This document shows, piece by piece, positions 13,799-28,200 of a DNA stretch of 64,000 nucleotides. This DNA comes from Onchocerca lupi (lineage: Eukaryota > Nematoda > Chromadorea > Rhabditida > Onchocercidae). The stretch covers positions 17,372-81,371 of the forward strand of contig JAOVVO010000355.1 in NCBI GenBank assembly GCA_028564675.1, in the 5' to 3' direction. The notes below the pieces were generated by a model that was given only the letters and a program-made list of their open reading frames with translations, had not been told where the DNA came from and did no database searches. Each line of letters starts with the position of its first letter. Position 1 is the stretch's first letter. Made by a program: the position numbers and the translations under genes.

Positions 13799-15474
13799 TT
13801 TATTATCGCTTGTAGATCTCTTGTTTTCCAGAAACATAGCATTCCGTCTATTTTGTTGAAATTTGTACATATTTCTCTATTATCTAAATTGGAATGTACA
13901 TATCATGTATGCTTTTTCTGTCAACTCGAGACTCATTGCAGGACGGCCTTGAATATGGCCCAGAAACGAATATTAGGATAGAATTTTTCTTCCATCCTTT
14001 AATAATTTAAAATAGCATTCTTGAGGGGATAAAAATCTGGCGGAAGAGATGCTATATGAGTGAGGTACCGAGATTTTTATCATTATTTAGACGACTACTT
14101 TCTTTTATTGATTTCTTAAATCTCTTTACTAAATTATTTCATTATATCTGCATTTTAATTTTCGGCCTTATTAGATGGATCTCTTGCGAAGAACTTATCT
14201 CTCGGCGATAGTAGATTATTTAAGGTCATTTATCACTCATCGCGATAATTATTGAGCGGATAATTTTCATTGTTGTGCTATCTGTCGGGATAAGCAAATT
14301 TTTGACTAACGCTTATCGTTTTTTATCTTTTCAGCTTCTCTTTTCGAAGTGACCAAGTGTTTTCTAGCTTTTTGAACCCGCATATATAATATACAGGGAA
14401 GCACTTGTGTCGGTTTATCTTGGTTGTTTTTTTCCCAAATTGGTTTTTATTGAGCAATTGAAATTCCCATAGCCTATATCGTTTTAAAATTCATTTGAAA
14501 CATTTTGCGTATATATTTTTCATATACTTATTTCTGAGTATATATGTCTTCAGCAAGGCATACTATGTTGTTTATTTATTTTTCTAACAAATAATTCATT
14601 TTCATTGAACGAAATAAATATTACAAAAAAAAAGAGGTAAAACAAGGATTAGCATACTATTTCACACATTTTATATTCCATTACAATTAAAATATGTTCC
14701 ATGATCAGTTATCAAATCAAAATTTTTGGGAATTTTAGACTTCATAAACAGAGCATTAAAGTAAACAATCTTTATGCTGGTTTCGTGAAGGAATTAAAAT
14801 TAAAAATGGATAATGATTCAGAAATAAGATCTCGGAACAAAAAAACAAGTAATGAAGTGCTTTTCCAATGGCGCAATATCAAAAAATAGATGAAAGTTAG
14901 ATAGGTAAATTCCTCAGATAAAGATATACGAGTTTGTGGGTTAATTAAAATGATGATCAAGTTTGATGAGAATTCCATCCCATTTCGTTAGGAGAGATTA
15001 GAAGCCCTGAAGATTTTTTATAATTTATTGCAGAATTATTTAGTATTTGGGAATCCAATTTCCAAATATCGTTGAAAAGAGCTAATCAGATTTGAAGGAA
15101 TAATTTTTCAGTCATTTGCAGAAGAATTAATTCACAAACAATTACAACATTTACGAAACTGAAATCAAATTATGCTGTAAATACAATTATTTACAATAGA
15201 ACAGTATGATAAAAGAAAAAGAAAATCGCAGCACTGAAATAACTTTGGCAGTTTTGCGATATACCCTTGGCACATGGCATAGCATATGATAATCGTTGGA
15301 AATCATTGTGTTCATTCTATTTATGATCGGTTCTGAAATAACAATTATAAAATTTAATTGAAATCTCAAGATTAGAAGAAAAAAACTGGGAAATAAAGAG
15401 TTAAGTGATGCTTACATCGGTCCAAAACAAGTTGATGGAAGGAAAAGCTTAGTGGAAGGTGCAGTAATTCTGGA
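13799..15474. other. Convergent intergenic region and 3' UTRs of ATRX and the SLC6 gene
   Basis: Two genes end toward each other here. A plus-strand AATAAA lies near 14615 and a minus-strand AATAAA near 15029, but both are several hundred bases past their stop codons. On the minus strand an open frame between about 15370 and 15190 is preceded by TTATTTCAG and may be an alternative 3' exon of the SLC6 gene. I see no independent gene. Confidence 0.5.
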
Positions 15475-18400
15475 TTAAATTCGTAAACCTGTATGCTGTT
15501 TTAAGACAAATTTTTTTTGGTTAATTTCAAATATTTTAGGAGCTCATTAAGCTCAATTTTTAAATTACCTCACTGAAAACTTCTAGTTCAGCAAGTGGAG
15601 CTTGTGGAAGAAGAACATAACCAGGTGTATCATTTGAATATCTTCGCATAGCTGATGATGATGATTTCTTAACTTCATAAGGCAAAGGAGATGCCATTGC
15701 ATTTTTCAATTTCTGTAATTAATATCATTATTGCAGTATTAACTGAACATTAAGCTTGAATTTAATGAAAAAAAATGAAAAATTTTTTTCAACCCATAAA
15801 ACAAAATGAATATGAACAAAAACTTTTAAACTTCACTATAAAACTTAAAACCTTGAAATTTCTCATTAAATGATATATTTTGAAGATAAAAAATCATTTT
15901 TGATATTTACCTGCCATTTTGTCACGCCAGGTCCTTTGATACATGTCCTGCAAATTCGAAAATGCATAAACAATGGAATTGGTACCAATGGTATCAATGC
16001 TATTGCCCATCCAAGTACTTCCGAATATTTCCATTCATGAATTCCGGAAGAATAAATGGAGTAATCATAATTCAACAAATTCAGCGCAGCTATTGCCTGA
16101 AGATCAGTAATTTTTCTATTTTTTTTTTTCTCCAATCAAATTTTTCGTCATCTATTATCAATCAGAAAATTGAAATCAAAAAATTATTCCATGCTAATTT
16201 TGAAATATTTTTGCTTTATAGTTATCTAATTGTATATTCTGGCAAAAAATTTAAAGCGAAAAATTTTGAAAACTAGCGAAAAAGTTGAAAATTTGGGAAA
16301 TTTTGAAGCGAAAAATTTAATTATTTTTGATTTCATATTTGAATACATTGTAATAAACATTTTAATAGGTAGAAAACCTCTATTTATTGTAAATTTATTT
16401 TAAAAAAAAGAAAAAATTGAATCTAATCATTAATTTATTTACAAATTTAACAACTTACAGCAGGTATAATTGGTAGAAGATATATGAAAAAAAGAATGAA
16501 ATGTCCAAAACACCAGCAGCATAATGGTCGTAACATTGTATGCAAATCTTTACCAAGACGATGTGCACCTGTAATTATACTTCTTTAATTACTTCGATTT
16601 TGATAATCAATAATCGAACATTGATCAGATTGCAATTTGAATTGTTTTTTATTCTGTATGAAAATACTTGTCAGAAATTAAAATAGAAAAATTTGATCAA
16701 ATTTGATTAATACATGCAATATTTTATCATTTTTAAAATCGATTTATCCGATTAAACATCTACTTTACAAGGTGTTTTAAATAAATATTCGATAAATTTC
16801 CCGCGATATCACGAATCTTTCTTTTTTTTTCAAGATAAATATTTCCTATGATAGAGATTTTACAAACTTACGATAGAACCATCCAACTGCTAGCAATTCA
16901 AAGAACAATATAACCCATAATGTTACATATTTCAAATAGCCACCAACTAGCTCATACGCATAACGACCACCCTGAAATTATAAAAAAAATTTCACAAAAA
17001 TTTGCATGTTTTAAAAAATTTGTATATATTTTAAAATTCTAATATTAATAAATTAAAAATTTAAATCATAATTTTCAAAATTTTCACAAGTTTGAAGTTT
17101 GTTGTTATTTTGCAAAAATCTGAAATTCTAATCGTAGAATTATAGTTTTAGAAGAGACGAAAACTGATTAAAAAGATTGCTGTACAAATCATCAATGTAT
17201 TGTGAAAATTATATGCAAATGGATTAAATAATTTTGTAAGAATATTATTTCATTTAAAGATTTCTTGAATGATAGCTAAATCTCATTATTTCAGTTATTC
17301 TTAAGACGTTAATTACAATTATAATAATGAAAATATCAATTCTAAAATTTTTGCTGAATTAGTCCGAAATTTAATAATGGAATATTTGAGTATGTCCTTG
17401 AAAATTTTCTCTTTTCTTCAAATAAATTTTTAGTTATAGCAAAAGTTTAAAGTAGATTTGGGTAATCATAATCAAATTAGTAGAATTATCATAATAATCA
17501 GACTATCATAATCAATAATCAATCAGACTAATTATTTTGAAAATAAAAAATAATTTTAAGAGGTTATAGTTACTTGTTATAACTGAGTAAGATGAAATTT
17601 TCAAGGTTAAATCAAACTTTCTTAACATAAGTATTATTAAATATATTGGGAAGAGAATGATTGTTTAAATTGTTAATTATTTATTTTTTCCTTTTTTCTA
17701 CTTTTTTTTGCACCATTTTGCAAAAAAAGTTTCACAGAAAGAGGGAAGAAATTTAGAATATTGACAGATATATAAAAATAATTCGAATATTTGAAAATTT
17801 AAATCAAATTTTTGATGAAATCGATATTTTGTCTCTTTCTTACCTGCGTAGCAAAATAAAGACCGATTGCAAAAGTAATGCAACAGATGAAAAGATCAAG
17901 TAGAAAACGTGGAAAGCAACGTGATGATTTTTCACCACATGAATCTTCAAATGTTGCCAAAATGTTCAAAGTGAGAAGATACTGAAAATAAAAATAAGAA
18001 TAAAAAAAGTATGAGTAAAATATGAATAATATAAGTAAAAAAATATGAGTAAAAATATGAGTTTTAGTAGTATGATATTAATTTCTAAGCATTAAATGAA
18101 TTTATAGAATTGTTGGAAATTAATTGAATTTCTCAAAACTGATATGACTAAAAATTTGGATATTGAAAAATGAAACAATGACAACTTAGATTAAAAATAA
18201 CAGAAGAAACTTACGAAAACATTAAGTAAAACAAAAATGCACATAAACAAAAGGATTGCAGTCCATGTTCGGATGTCCGGTAAATACGACATATACGCAA
18301 GAATATGCCACATTTGAGCTTCTCCTACAAAATCGAACTTTATTGAGTCAAAAAAATAAAAAAGCTGCCTTGAAATTGGATAAATTTTAAGTTAAAACGG

Positions 18401-21400
18401 TATTGAGTCAAAATTTTATTCAGAATAATTTGAAATAGAAAGTTCGAGGAAAATTCATATTTATGATGAGAATTGATATAAGAGTGAATTAATCGTACAT
18501 GAAAATTTTGTAATTCCACGATATATATATTTGAAAATTAGCAAATTTAATAATTTTTTCGAATTTAATGCCAAAAATTTGAGTTCTAAAATTGAAACGG
18601 AAAAATGAAGATAAAAATAAACCTCGATCAAGAAGCTCAATTGGTTGTAATCCAAGCCGAATACATAAATGCCCAATAAATCCAATTATTACAAGTACCT
18701 GTATCAGTGTTAATACGATATGGCCAAATATGATTATCATTGCGTCACTATAAAATACTAATTTTTGAAATTTCAATTTCATTTACTCTTCCAATTTTGT
18801 GTTAAGAATTGAAAAAAAGAAAAAAAAAGAAAAAAAAAACTAGAGAATTAAATATTGATCACTGTTAAATAACACAAAGTATTATTTTCTTTTTTTTTCA
18901 AATTAATTTCATCAAAATTAAGAAACAACAAAAAATAAGCAATTAATAAAATAACTATTCTAATTAACTCATGAAATAGGTAAAATGGATGTAATGTAAA
19001 AAAAAATAAAACAATAGTTATAATAATATAATCGAAAATAATCTGAAAAATTGTATAATGAAATATTTTAGCTCATTTATATTTTTTTTCATTTAATCTT
19101 ATTTTATAGATTGAATATTGAAATCTCGAATCATTGCATAAAAAAAAAAGAACAAATATTTCAAGCAAAGTTATTATATTTCAAAATTTCAGATTGAGTA
19201 GAATTTAATTTCTAACCAAATTTCGTGATGTAATACAATTTAGAAGTATTATTAATGATTTTCGTTCATATGAACAATCAAATTTTTGAAGCACAAAATT
19301 GACATACATGCTCGATACGAAATATAACGAGTCCAACTATAATCAGACACTACTAAATAGGGAATTTCGTCATAGGTTAAGACAAAATGTCAAAGGTCAA
19401 GATGGACAAAACGTCAAGGGTCAAGATGGTGTTAAGCTAAACTTAAAAAAGGTCAATTTATTGCTACTCACCAAACAAGATTATTTGTTCGTTTGTTATA
19501 CGAAGCAATCGTAATAAATGTGCCAAAACCAATTCCGGTAGCAAAAATTGCCTGTTCAATTGCCGTCTTCCACATCTTTAATATACAAGATGGCTTAATG
19601 AAGCAAGAAAAAAAAAAGATATATATTAATAAAGGTATTAAATTAGTAATGAAATGCCTTACTAATGTAATTTGTTTACTTAAATATTTATTTACTTGAA
19701 TAATTCTTGTTTACTTTGAATTTGTTTATTTGAATAATTCTTGAATCCGTTTTTATTGAAATGCCAAAATGGCATGAATATTTATAAATATATGATGTAA
19801 TACTTTCACTAATACTAATGTCAATAAATGATTTATTCAAATTGAAGAATTTTCAGTTTGATGATTTATGAATAAAAATTTTGGATTTCATTATTTGAAT
19901 CTTTGAAAATTTTTCGACAATGATATATCACTAATTGAGTTATAAAAATATCAAATATTCAGTTAAATTCACTATTATAATCTAATAGTAATAAAGCTAA
20001 AAATTTCAAAATATTTTTTTGTACCCTTTAGCATTATTCAAATATAAAAAACTTTTTTTTTTCTTCCAAAATCAAAGAAAAAAAAAAGAAGCAAATTAGC
20101 AAAAATTCACAAGATAATCAGTCATCCGTTGCCAATCGGTACTTTCATAAAATTTCACCAATATTTCCGGAAGACCTTGAAGTGTTAAAGCACGTAATAG
20201 AAGTAAACACATCAAAACCAATGGCATGATGAAGGTGAAATGTATAACCTGAAATGATTTAACAATTATTGAATAAAACACTTGAAATTCCTCTAAGTGT
20301 ACATAAATATTTCATTGTGACATTTTTTTTTTTTTTTTTGCAATAAATCATAATCTTTAGTCTTTAACTTAAGTATAACTTTTCGATTCATAAATAAAAC
20401 TTAATAGTTCAATATTTAATGCTTCAAATTCATGAGAAATTCTCGAATCCTTTGAGACATAAAGAAGTTATCATTAAGAAGAAAATCATCAAAATCTAAG
20501 ATTTTATAAATCAAATAAGCGCAAGTCAGTTTCAGTAAATATCTAGCAGAACAATTCGAAAACTTCTAATTACTTATTATTTTTAATTTTAATCCGTTTC
20601 TAATCATCATCTACTAATAGCTAGTTATACTATCATCAAAAGGTAAAGATAAAGAAAAGATAATTCTTCTTCTTGTTTAACAATTAAGATGGATAGCACG
20701 AACACAAATATACATAAGCACACAAGTATACAAAAACTAAATCTTCTCATATATTTTAGAAATATTTTAGAAATTCAAAAAAAAAAAAAAAATTCAAGTA
20801 ATTAAATTTTTACCTTTCCTAACCAACGGACACCGAAGCATGTTGCAAAAAAGACCAATATCCAAACTGCTCCCATCGAAGCAAGAATGTAATATTGCAA
20901 ATGACCTGTTTCAGCAATATTACTGGATGGTCGTTCTAACATTCTGTAAATTGTTAATTAAATTAATTAAAATATTCCAAACATAAAAGAATTGTTGGCA
21001 CATAATTTAAGCATTAATTTTCACGGAAAAAGCGTACGTCATGAATTGAACAAGTGATGACTGTGCATTTAAAGTATTCAATTTTGTCGTGCTAACATGG
21101 GTAAAATTTGCCACCGAGCCTGCTTCTTCGCATGGTAATAGTTGAATTTCAGGGAAATTCGTACAATGCAACCATGGTAAACCTGCAAAAAAAAGAAAAA
21201 AAAGAGGTAATTAAAGATCACTAATTAATTTAGATTAAAATTTTTTAAATTCAATGAAAAATATTGAACAAGCAACCTACCTGGTCGTCCAGCTAATATG
21301 GCCCAGAAAAGATGAAATAAATAAAGCATAAGCCATCCGAGGTATCGTGTCATATGTGCCAAGATGAAGAGTGAAAAGATTACCTGGGCAACGCCAATAC

Positions 21401-23010
21401 CTGAAATTAATTGTTGAAAATATAAAAGCGTTGAAGCTTGAGATGACCTTAAAATGATCTCTTCTGAATAAAAATATTCAATTCAAATTTTAAATAATAT
21501 TTAGGTTGCGTAAAATGATATATTAGCAAACTTGAAATGAATGACAAATGTTAAATAATTTTTAATGTTTAGCAAATAAACATTAATAATTGGTTGAAAA
21601 TTTTAAATTTCACTTTAAAATTTATATTTATTTAGGACGATTCAATAGCATTATTGTCATAATTTTCAAATGAAATTCGATCTCTATAATGGAACAACTG
21701 ACGATATAACTCTCTATTTAATGCTTTTGATGCAAATTCAGCATTATTAAATTATTGCTACCGGGAGAAATAGGTTTTGCGCTCAAAACTCGAAATTTTA
21801 AGACAAACAAGTTTTAAGAAGTCGCAACTCTATCATTCATATTTTTCGAAGAAATGACATAAAATTATTGCGATTGGTCACCAAATCAGATTAGATACAA
21901 TGATAACATAAATATGATCATAAAACAATTAATTTATCATCATTTGTGTTTATTATATATTGTAGATGAAAATTTCTTCTTTATGATACATGCAAGAATG
22001 ACAAAATTATATTGCAAAAGAACATTATCATTGTTCGATTAAATTATTGATGATCATTTTGAATTATTCATAAAATTTCAATTGCGATAAATAGAAAACA
22101 ATCCATAAATATAAGAAATATGAAGTATAAAAGATAAAAATAAAGAGAAAAAGAAAACAACGAAACTTTTAAATTAATTTTTTCTTAAATTCAATTTTTA
22201 AAGTTACCTTTAAAAAGTGGACATATGTTGTAAAGTGCTTCAACAGGTGCTCGTCCAACAAGTTGTCCAATGGAAAATTCCATTACAATAATTGGGAAAA
22301 CACAAATAAGCAATGATGCACAGTAAGCAGCGACAAATGCTACTGAAAAATATTAACTTTTTATTTTATTACGCCTTTATTTACATAAAACTTCTTTTTT
22401 TTTTTGTTTTTATAAAACTTTATTTAAACTTTATAAAAAAATGTAAACAATTATAGTATTGTTTGCATTTCTTTGGTAAAATTTCAATTAAATTATCACA
22501 ATTATTTCATTTACATCCCTTACAAATTAATTCATACTTTACTTTTTCATCTTTTACATCTATACAAATTTTATCATTTTTCGATGTAAACAATTTCTTC
22601 TATTAAAATAAGAAACTGAAGTAGTTTTGCGACTACTTCAGCTATGATTTATTTTTTTAACAATCATTTAAATTACTCATAAGTGTAATGTCTATCTATC
22701 TATCTATTTGACAATATCATCAGCAAACGATCGATTACTTACTGTTCAATTTCTTTTTGCAAACAAATTTCTTTCTATCAACATTTATTTTACAGTTATT
22801 TATTATTATTAATTATTTCATATGAAAATCAAACTTACATCCACCATTACGAAGTATAAGTTCGGGTAGACTGAGAAAATTGGTAGTTGCGAAAACATAC
22901 GCAAGTGATGCGACAATCATGTCAATTTTGATGGACCATAGGTCACGCCATTCTTCTACAATCATCGATGACATCTTTAGATTGGACCAGCTTCGTTCTT
23001 CAAACCACAT
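15475..23010 (-). CDS. Divergent SLC6 (sodium/neurotransmitter symporter) family transporter, 15 exons
   Basis: Plasma-membrane transporter fold with about 12 membrane segments. Exons: 23010-22839, 22342-22208, 21400-21281, 21182-21038, 20943-20814, 20248-20111, 19575-19472, 18747-18623, 18324-18215, 17981-17844, 16971-16872, 16568-16459, 16096-15911, 15712-15569, 15495-15475 (625 aa). All phases fit. Family marks include KIDMIV before TM1, NGG after it, two Cys and an NFT glycosylation site in extracellular loop 2, and TM6 ATGIGFGTFITIASYNK. The TM1 signature, normally GNVWRFPY, reads TNFLSLPE, and the TM8 sodium-site Asp-Ser pair appears replaced by Leu-Asn. The ATG at 23010 is 15 nt after a TTTATAG spliced-leader-like acceptor. 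The last exon is uncertain: an acceptor 7 nt further on gives a longer tail starting VYEFNPELL. It belongs to the nematode snf group; SNF-12, an atypical epidermal member, is one candidate, but the orthologue cannot be fixed by eye. Confidence 0.9.
19381..19428. repeat. Tandem duplication, 24 bp x 2, in an SLC6-gene intron
   Basis: GACAAAATGTCAAAGGTCAA plus GATG is followed at once by a second copy with two changes. It lies in the intron just downstream of the exon ending at 19472 on the minus strand. Confidence 0.75.
22691..22708. repeat. (TCTA)n microsatellite
   Basis: A short perfect tetranucleotide run in the first intron of the SLC6 gene. Confidence 0.8.
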
Positions 23011-23070
23011 TCTTATCTCTTCCCTGATCTATAAATATATAAAAAAAGAAAGTTACATGCTGACAAATGG

Positions 23071-23102
<32 letters not shown>

Positions 23103-24472
23103 ATCCGGAAAGAACATGAATGATTTGCAAAACATTTTCTTTTTTTATTTTCTGATAATTTAAAATAACAGTTCAAAATAATACCTTTCAAAATTTATCA
23201 TTTCAAATTATTCAAGCAAAATTATTAAATATATGAAGTTTCTATGCTAATTATGAATAAATATAAGTAATTACAGCGGTAAATCAGTTAAATGAACAAA
23301 ATAAAAAAAGAGTAAATGAAACTTTTCGATCAATCAAATGAACTTATTTTTACAGATGAACAAGAAAAAAAATGATACAAAAATTTTTACAGATAAGAAA
23401 ACATATGATAGGACACAAATAAGAATTAAAAATGCAAGTTAGAAATTAATGAAAAAAAAAAAGAGCAATTAATTTGTTTTTTAAATAAAAGATAAATTAC
23501 TGCATAAAGTAACAGAATGCAACTTAAATTATCGGAATTTTTTAATGTATATCTAAAATTTCAAAAAAAAAGAAACATTTTGACACCATGAATATGTAGA
23601 AAAAAGTGAATTTATTCTGTAGATGGCGAAGTAAGAATTCAAGAACAATATATAAATATTCGAAATTTTGAAATTAAATTTCGTCAACTTATTCAATAAT
23701 TTAATTTGATTATTTTACATTACTTATCATCAGGTCTGGAATATCGAGACAGGAAACTTCCTCATAAATGTTACCGAAAATCGGTAATTATTCTTAAGAT
23801 GATCACGATATAACTTAGCAATCTATCATATATTATCTTCATTTTTATCATCTGTCTAAACAATTGTTAACTTGTTAACTGTTGTCAGATCACCTTAATT
23901 AAATACTTATTTATTCTTGGAATTATTACAGTATCGTTTATTTAATTATTTAATTTGTCTTAAAATCATCATCAAATTGCTTACTTAATTATTTACTTAT
24001 CGTTAAAACCATAATTATGTCATCAATTTATATACTTATTTCTCAAACATTTACAAAAATTTTGCTCTTTTATTTACTTATTATTGTCATGTCGATTATT
24101 TAATTATCCAGACAATGATCATCTTAATCAATTATCAGAATTATTCCTCAATTTTTAAACAACTTTTCATATTTACATTTCTATTCTCATCCCTATTTAT
24201 CAGTTCTTTCGCATCAATTCAATTATTATGCTAAAGGAATTATTCAAATTTGAAATAATGATAAAAAAAAAAAGCTTTACTGATAAAAAAAAAAAAAAAA
24301 AAAAAGTAACTTCGCCGTAATTCAAAATGATAGATCGATCAGATAGAAAATGTGAAGCAAAATAATTTAGCAAAACAAAAAAAAAAAAATTAAAAATAAC
24401 AAATTTCAAAAAAAAAAAAACGAAGAATAACAGAGGATTGATGAAGTGATGGAAGAGGAAAGTTTTTAAGTT

Positions 24473-24475
<3 letters not shown>

Positions 24476-24503
<28 letters not shown>
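24476..24503. repeat. (GA)n microsatellite
   Basis: About 14 perfect GA units about 1.5 kb upstream of the SLC6 start, next to a less AT-rich block (24504-24600). On the minus strand it reads CT repeats followed by mixed sequence, a pattern compatible with promoter DNA but not proof of it. Confidence 0.9.
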
Positions 24504-24507
<4 letters not shown>

Positions 24508-27279
24508 CCGTAGATGACGACATTTTCGCATACTTCGAGAGTGATGGCATTAAGATGCGCCATCGAGAAAAGATTCCTTCTCTCTTCTTGCACAAAATTA
24601 CACTTATTACAAACGAAGAAAAATGAATGATCATTTTAATCTATAAAAGAAAATGCTCCTTACATAACACTCGAATGAATCCATCTCTATTTCATCACCT
24701 ACCAAAGCCTTTTAATTTAGCTTTTAAGAAAAAAAAAAATAAAATAAAATTTAAATCAAAAAATTGGTAATTTTTTATTTAATTTCAAATACAAAAGAAT
24801 AATAATGTCATCCTTTCGAATGTTAACTTTTCCCTTTAGTAAACTACTACACTGATAACACAGGAAATGATAAGATTTATCGTAAAGTAAAAATAAATTA
24901 AAAGAAGAAGAACAACTGGTCAATCGATAAGCTTCACAATAATGCAATGTGATCGAAATCAAAATAATTTTTAAGAAAAACAGAATTAGAATGCATCTGA
25001 TGAGAGAGCTATGATGAAGAATCTGAAATAAACATTTCAGCAGAAATTGAAGCAATTGAGAATGAATGATTTGTGACAGAATAGTTTTGAATTTCACAAA
25101 TATATTTTGTTACTTAATGAACTTTCTAGAGCATATCACTTCTCTTCTCAGGAATCATCATTTGTTTGTTTGATGAATGCTTTTGAAGATTTCTGAAGGC
25201 ATTTTAGATTTCGACAATTTTCGGAGATAAGAAAATTTGCAAAAAAAGTTTCTGAAATTTAAATTAGTATTACTTTTAAAGAGAGGAAATTTCATGAAAA
25301 AAAAAAAAAAAAGGTTAAAATGTAAAGGTAAGCAGACTGCTATTATTCAATAATTTTTTTCAATAAGAAATAATTGCTTGAAGAGAATCTTTCTAGCTCA
25401 ATTTGTACTTTCATGGAATAGATCGATAAGAAAAGATAAGAAAAAGGACATCAAACGGTCGCTAATATCCGTAATAAAAATTAATCAAAATTAGAAATTA
25501 ATCGAAATTGTTTAACTCCCATTATAAGAGAGTTAAATAAGTTCGGATGCAAAAAAAAAAAAAAAAAAAAAAAAGGCAAGTTAAATTTTCCTAACAATTC
25601 TAATTTAAAATGGCAGTGAAATTTAATTTCTCATCAAAGATCTAAACTTTACTGCTCAATTAACGATCATAATAATTGAATTAACAACTTGAAGAATTAT
25701 TGATTAATTAATGCGAAAATAAAACTGGTCCCAAATTTAGCAGTGACTAAAGTAATATTTGAAATGAAATAAGAAATTATAAGTTTGAAAGATAATTTTT
25801 TTTCAACCTTCAATAAGTCAACAATTTAAGTAATTTAATTAGTAAGTAATGCAAGAGATTTATCAAGTAATAGAAACTGTTCGCAATTATCAAAGTTTTA
25901 GAAATGAATCAGAGTCTTCTCAGAAAATTTATAATTTCCGCATGAAATGTAATTTTGCAATAGATAAATCAATACAAAAATAAAAAAATGAAGTTGAAAT
26001 GGCAGGCAAGTTGAATAAACGATTTGAAAAGAAATGTAGAAAATATAATGTTTCATTATAATTATAATCTTATTTGATAGGCGAGAAAAAATCTGCATAA
26101 TTTGCGCAAGAAAGAGCAACTCCATGAAGATTTCAGTCAGGAATCAAAAATATGAATTCTAAAATTTGAATATCTAAAATATGAAATTGAAAAAATTTCA
26201 AAAGCAAAATTTTTCCTCGCAAAAATTCACAAGGGAATAATAATTTTTTTTTTTACTTCTTATTTTTTTGGCATAAATATTGGAAGGAAATGATTTAAAA
26301 TATAAAAATTTCAATGCCATCTATTGTTTAATTAAGTTGGATCAATAGATCCATTTCTTTTTTAGATTATTCAATCTCATCTGTCATCTAATTCAATTTC
26401 CTTCTCACTCAAATTTTAATTTCACATTTAAAAATATAATCATTTTTGTGAAGAAATGCTGAAAGGCAAGATATTTTAGACATGAAATCGATTTATTAAA
26501 TTTTTCCATTTTACTGATTATAAATTATCGTTTAACTCCTACGCCAAACGATCAACAATTCAAAACCGCAAAATACGAAAGGAACGGATTTTTTGTTTGA
26601 TAAATAATGCAGTCTACAGAAGCTTCCTCTGTAAATATTGGTAAGATAAAGAGGAAAAAAGAATTTTACAATTATTCCTTTTTTTTTTTCTTTTCGGCAG
26701 AAAGGTTGAAGGAATGTTAAAAGGAAGAAAATAAAAAGACTACAAGTTAGCAGTGATGGAATAAGATAAAATATTCATTTCTTACTTCCTCTCAAATATT
26801 ATCTATTCAAAAGTTAAGCCATCTTGCAGATCACTGTTGCGATTATCATATCGCCGTCATCGTCGCCACCGTCGATTCGCAAATATCCACAGCTTATCAA
26901 CAAAAATAACATGACAATCATAACAGAAGCAATTATATACGACACAGATACTGTTTCGATGCATTCAGATAAATGATCGATCGTACTAATCAATCGATGC
27001 AACAATATTTGATACAGATTCTGTTTCGATAGATTCGGACGGATAACTACTGATATCTATCAGCTGTTTATACGCAAACAATAATCACTATGATTAATCG
27101 TTGAAATTATATTTTTGTACAAAATATTTTTTTAGTAATATAGAAGCTTTATGCATATATTGTCATCTTCAACGTTTGGTATACAAAACTTTAAAAAGTT
27201 TTTAAAGTTAAAGAAATCTAATGAATGAAAAACAAAATGCTCCGGAATGATCGCCAATTTATAAAAGTACAATAAATAC

Positions 27280-27361
27280 ATCATATACATTTTATTTGAT
27301 TACTGTTATTAATTAAATTTATTATATACATTTCATTTCATTATTGTTATTAATTAAATTT
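27280..27361. repeat. Tandem duplication, 41 bp x 2
   Basis: Two adjacent copies share TGTTATTAATTAAATTT at their ends and TATACATTT near their starts. No gene is near. Confidence 0.65.
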
Positions 27362-28147
27362 TAATAGATATTTAAATTCATTATCTTTCTACAAAAGAAA
27401 AGAAGAAAGAAGGAAAGGTTTCATTTACTCTAATGAAATTAAAAATGCGAGGAATGATTAGGATGGAAATAACAACAATGAAATGAACTATTTGCAAAGG
27501 GAGAGATAATCGTTTCTGGAAAATAAGAATGAAATATCATTGTGAAAGAGAAGGATAAAATCAAAAAATATAACAAAACCGGTTTGTCTTATTTGCAAGA
27601 GTTGCATCTTTTAAACCATAATAATAATTATCTAAAAGATAAACCAAAATTCTTGTTAATAGATAAATAAATAAATGAATAAAATCATCCATTTTTCTTT
27701 CTTTTTTTTTTTTTTTTTTTTTGTATTTCTGAAATATGATAATATAATCTTGCATATTTGTTCATCATCAGTCATTAAGTGTGAGAAGCAAATTAGTTAA
27801 AACAGATAAGATTATTATATAATTTTTAGGAAGAAAAAAGAAGCATTGTAAAATTCATAACAATTGAAATTTTCGAATTAAGAAAATGAATTTTATTTTT
27901 AGATAAATGTGGAACAATTGAAAGAACCGTAATCATGCGTCTAAATACTACACTATAATTTTAAAATTTATTGACCTTGAGAATTTGTTTAATTTCAAGG
28001 ATAGACGATAAAAGTAGTCTCACTTAATTCCATCTAATCAATTCAGTAGAGAACTTAGATTACGAAGATTATGGCAATTTTCATACAGTCAAGATAGTAA
28101 AGTCCGACAAAATCACTGTATTAATTTGAAATTTAAACCTCAAGCTG

Positions 28148-28200
28148 AAAAATGATTTCATGAAATTTCTGTCATAAAAAATGATTTCATGAAATTTCTG
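28148..28200. repeat. Tandem duplication, about 24-27 bp x 2
   Basis: AAAATGATTTCATGAAATTT plus CTG appears twice. Each copy also contains the short palindrome TTTCATGAAA. Confidence 0.75.

Noticed and set aside
14701..14889. Plus-strand 62-codon frame after ATRX
   Set aside because: Lys/Asn-rich composition, no upstream acceptor of quality, and position in the convergent 3' region.
24200..24634. Minus-strand 144-codon frame
   Set aside because: Its length comes from a GA microsatellite and A-tracts (poly Ser-Leu and poly Phe); no domain and no splice partner.
24756..25097. Minus-strand 113-codon hydrophobic frame
   Set aside because: Leu/Ile/Phe-rich composition is what AT-rich DNA gives on this strand; no conserved pattern and no good splice sites.
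26814..27005. Minus-strand frame with an Asp-Gly-Gly-Asp-Asp stretch
   Set aside because: The stretch is a short GTC/ATC-type repeat; the rest is hydrophobic noise and no partner exon was found.
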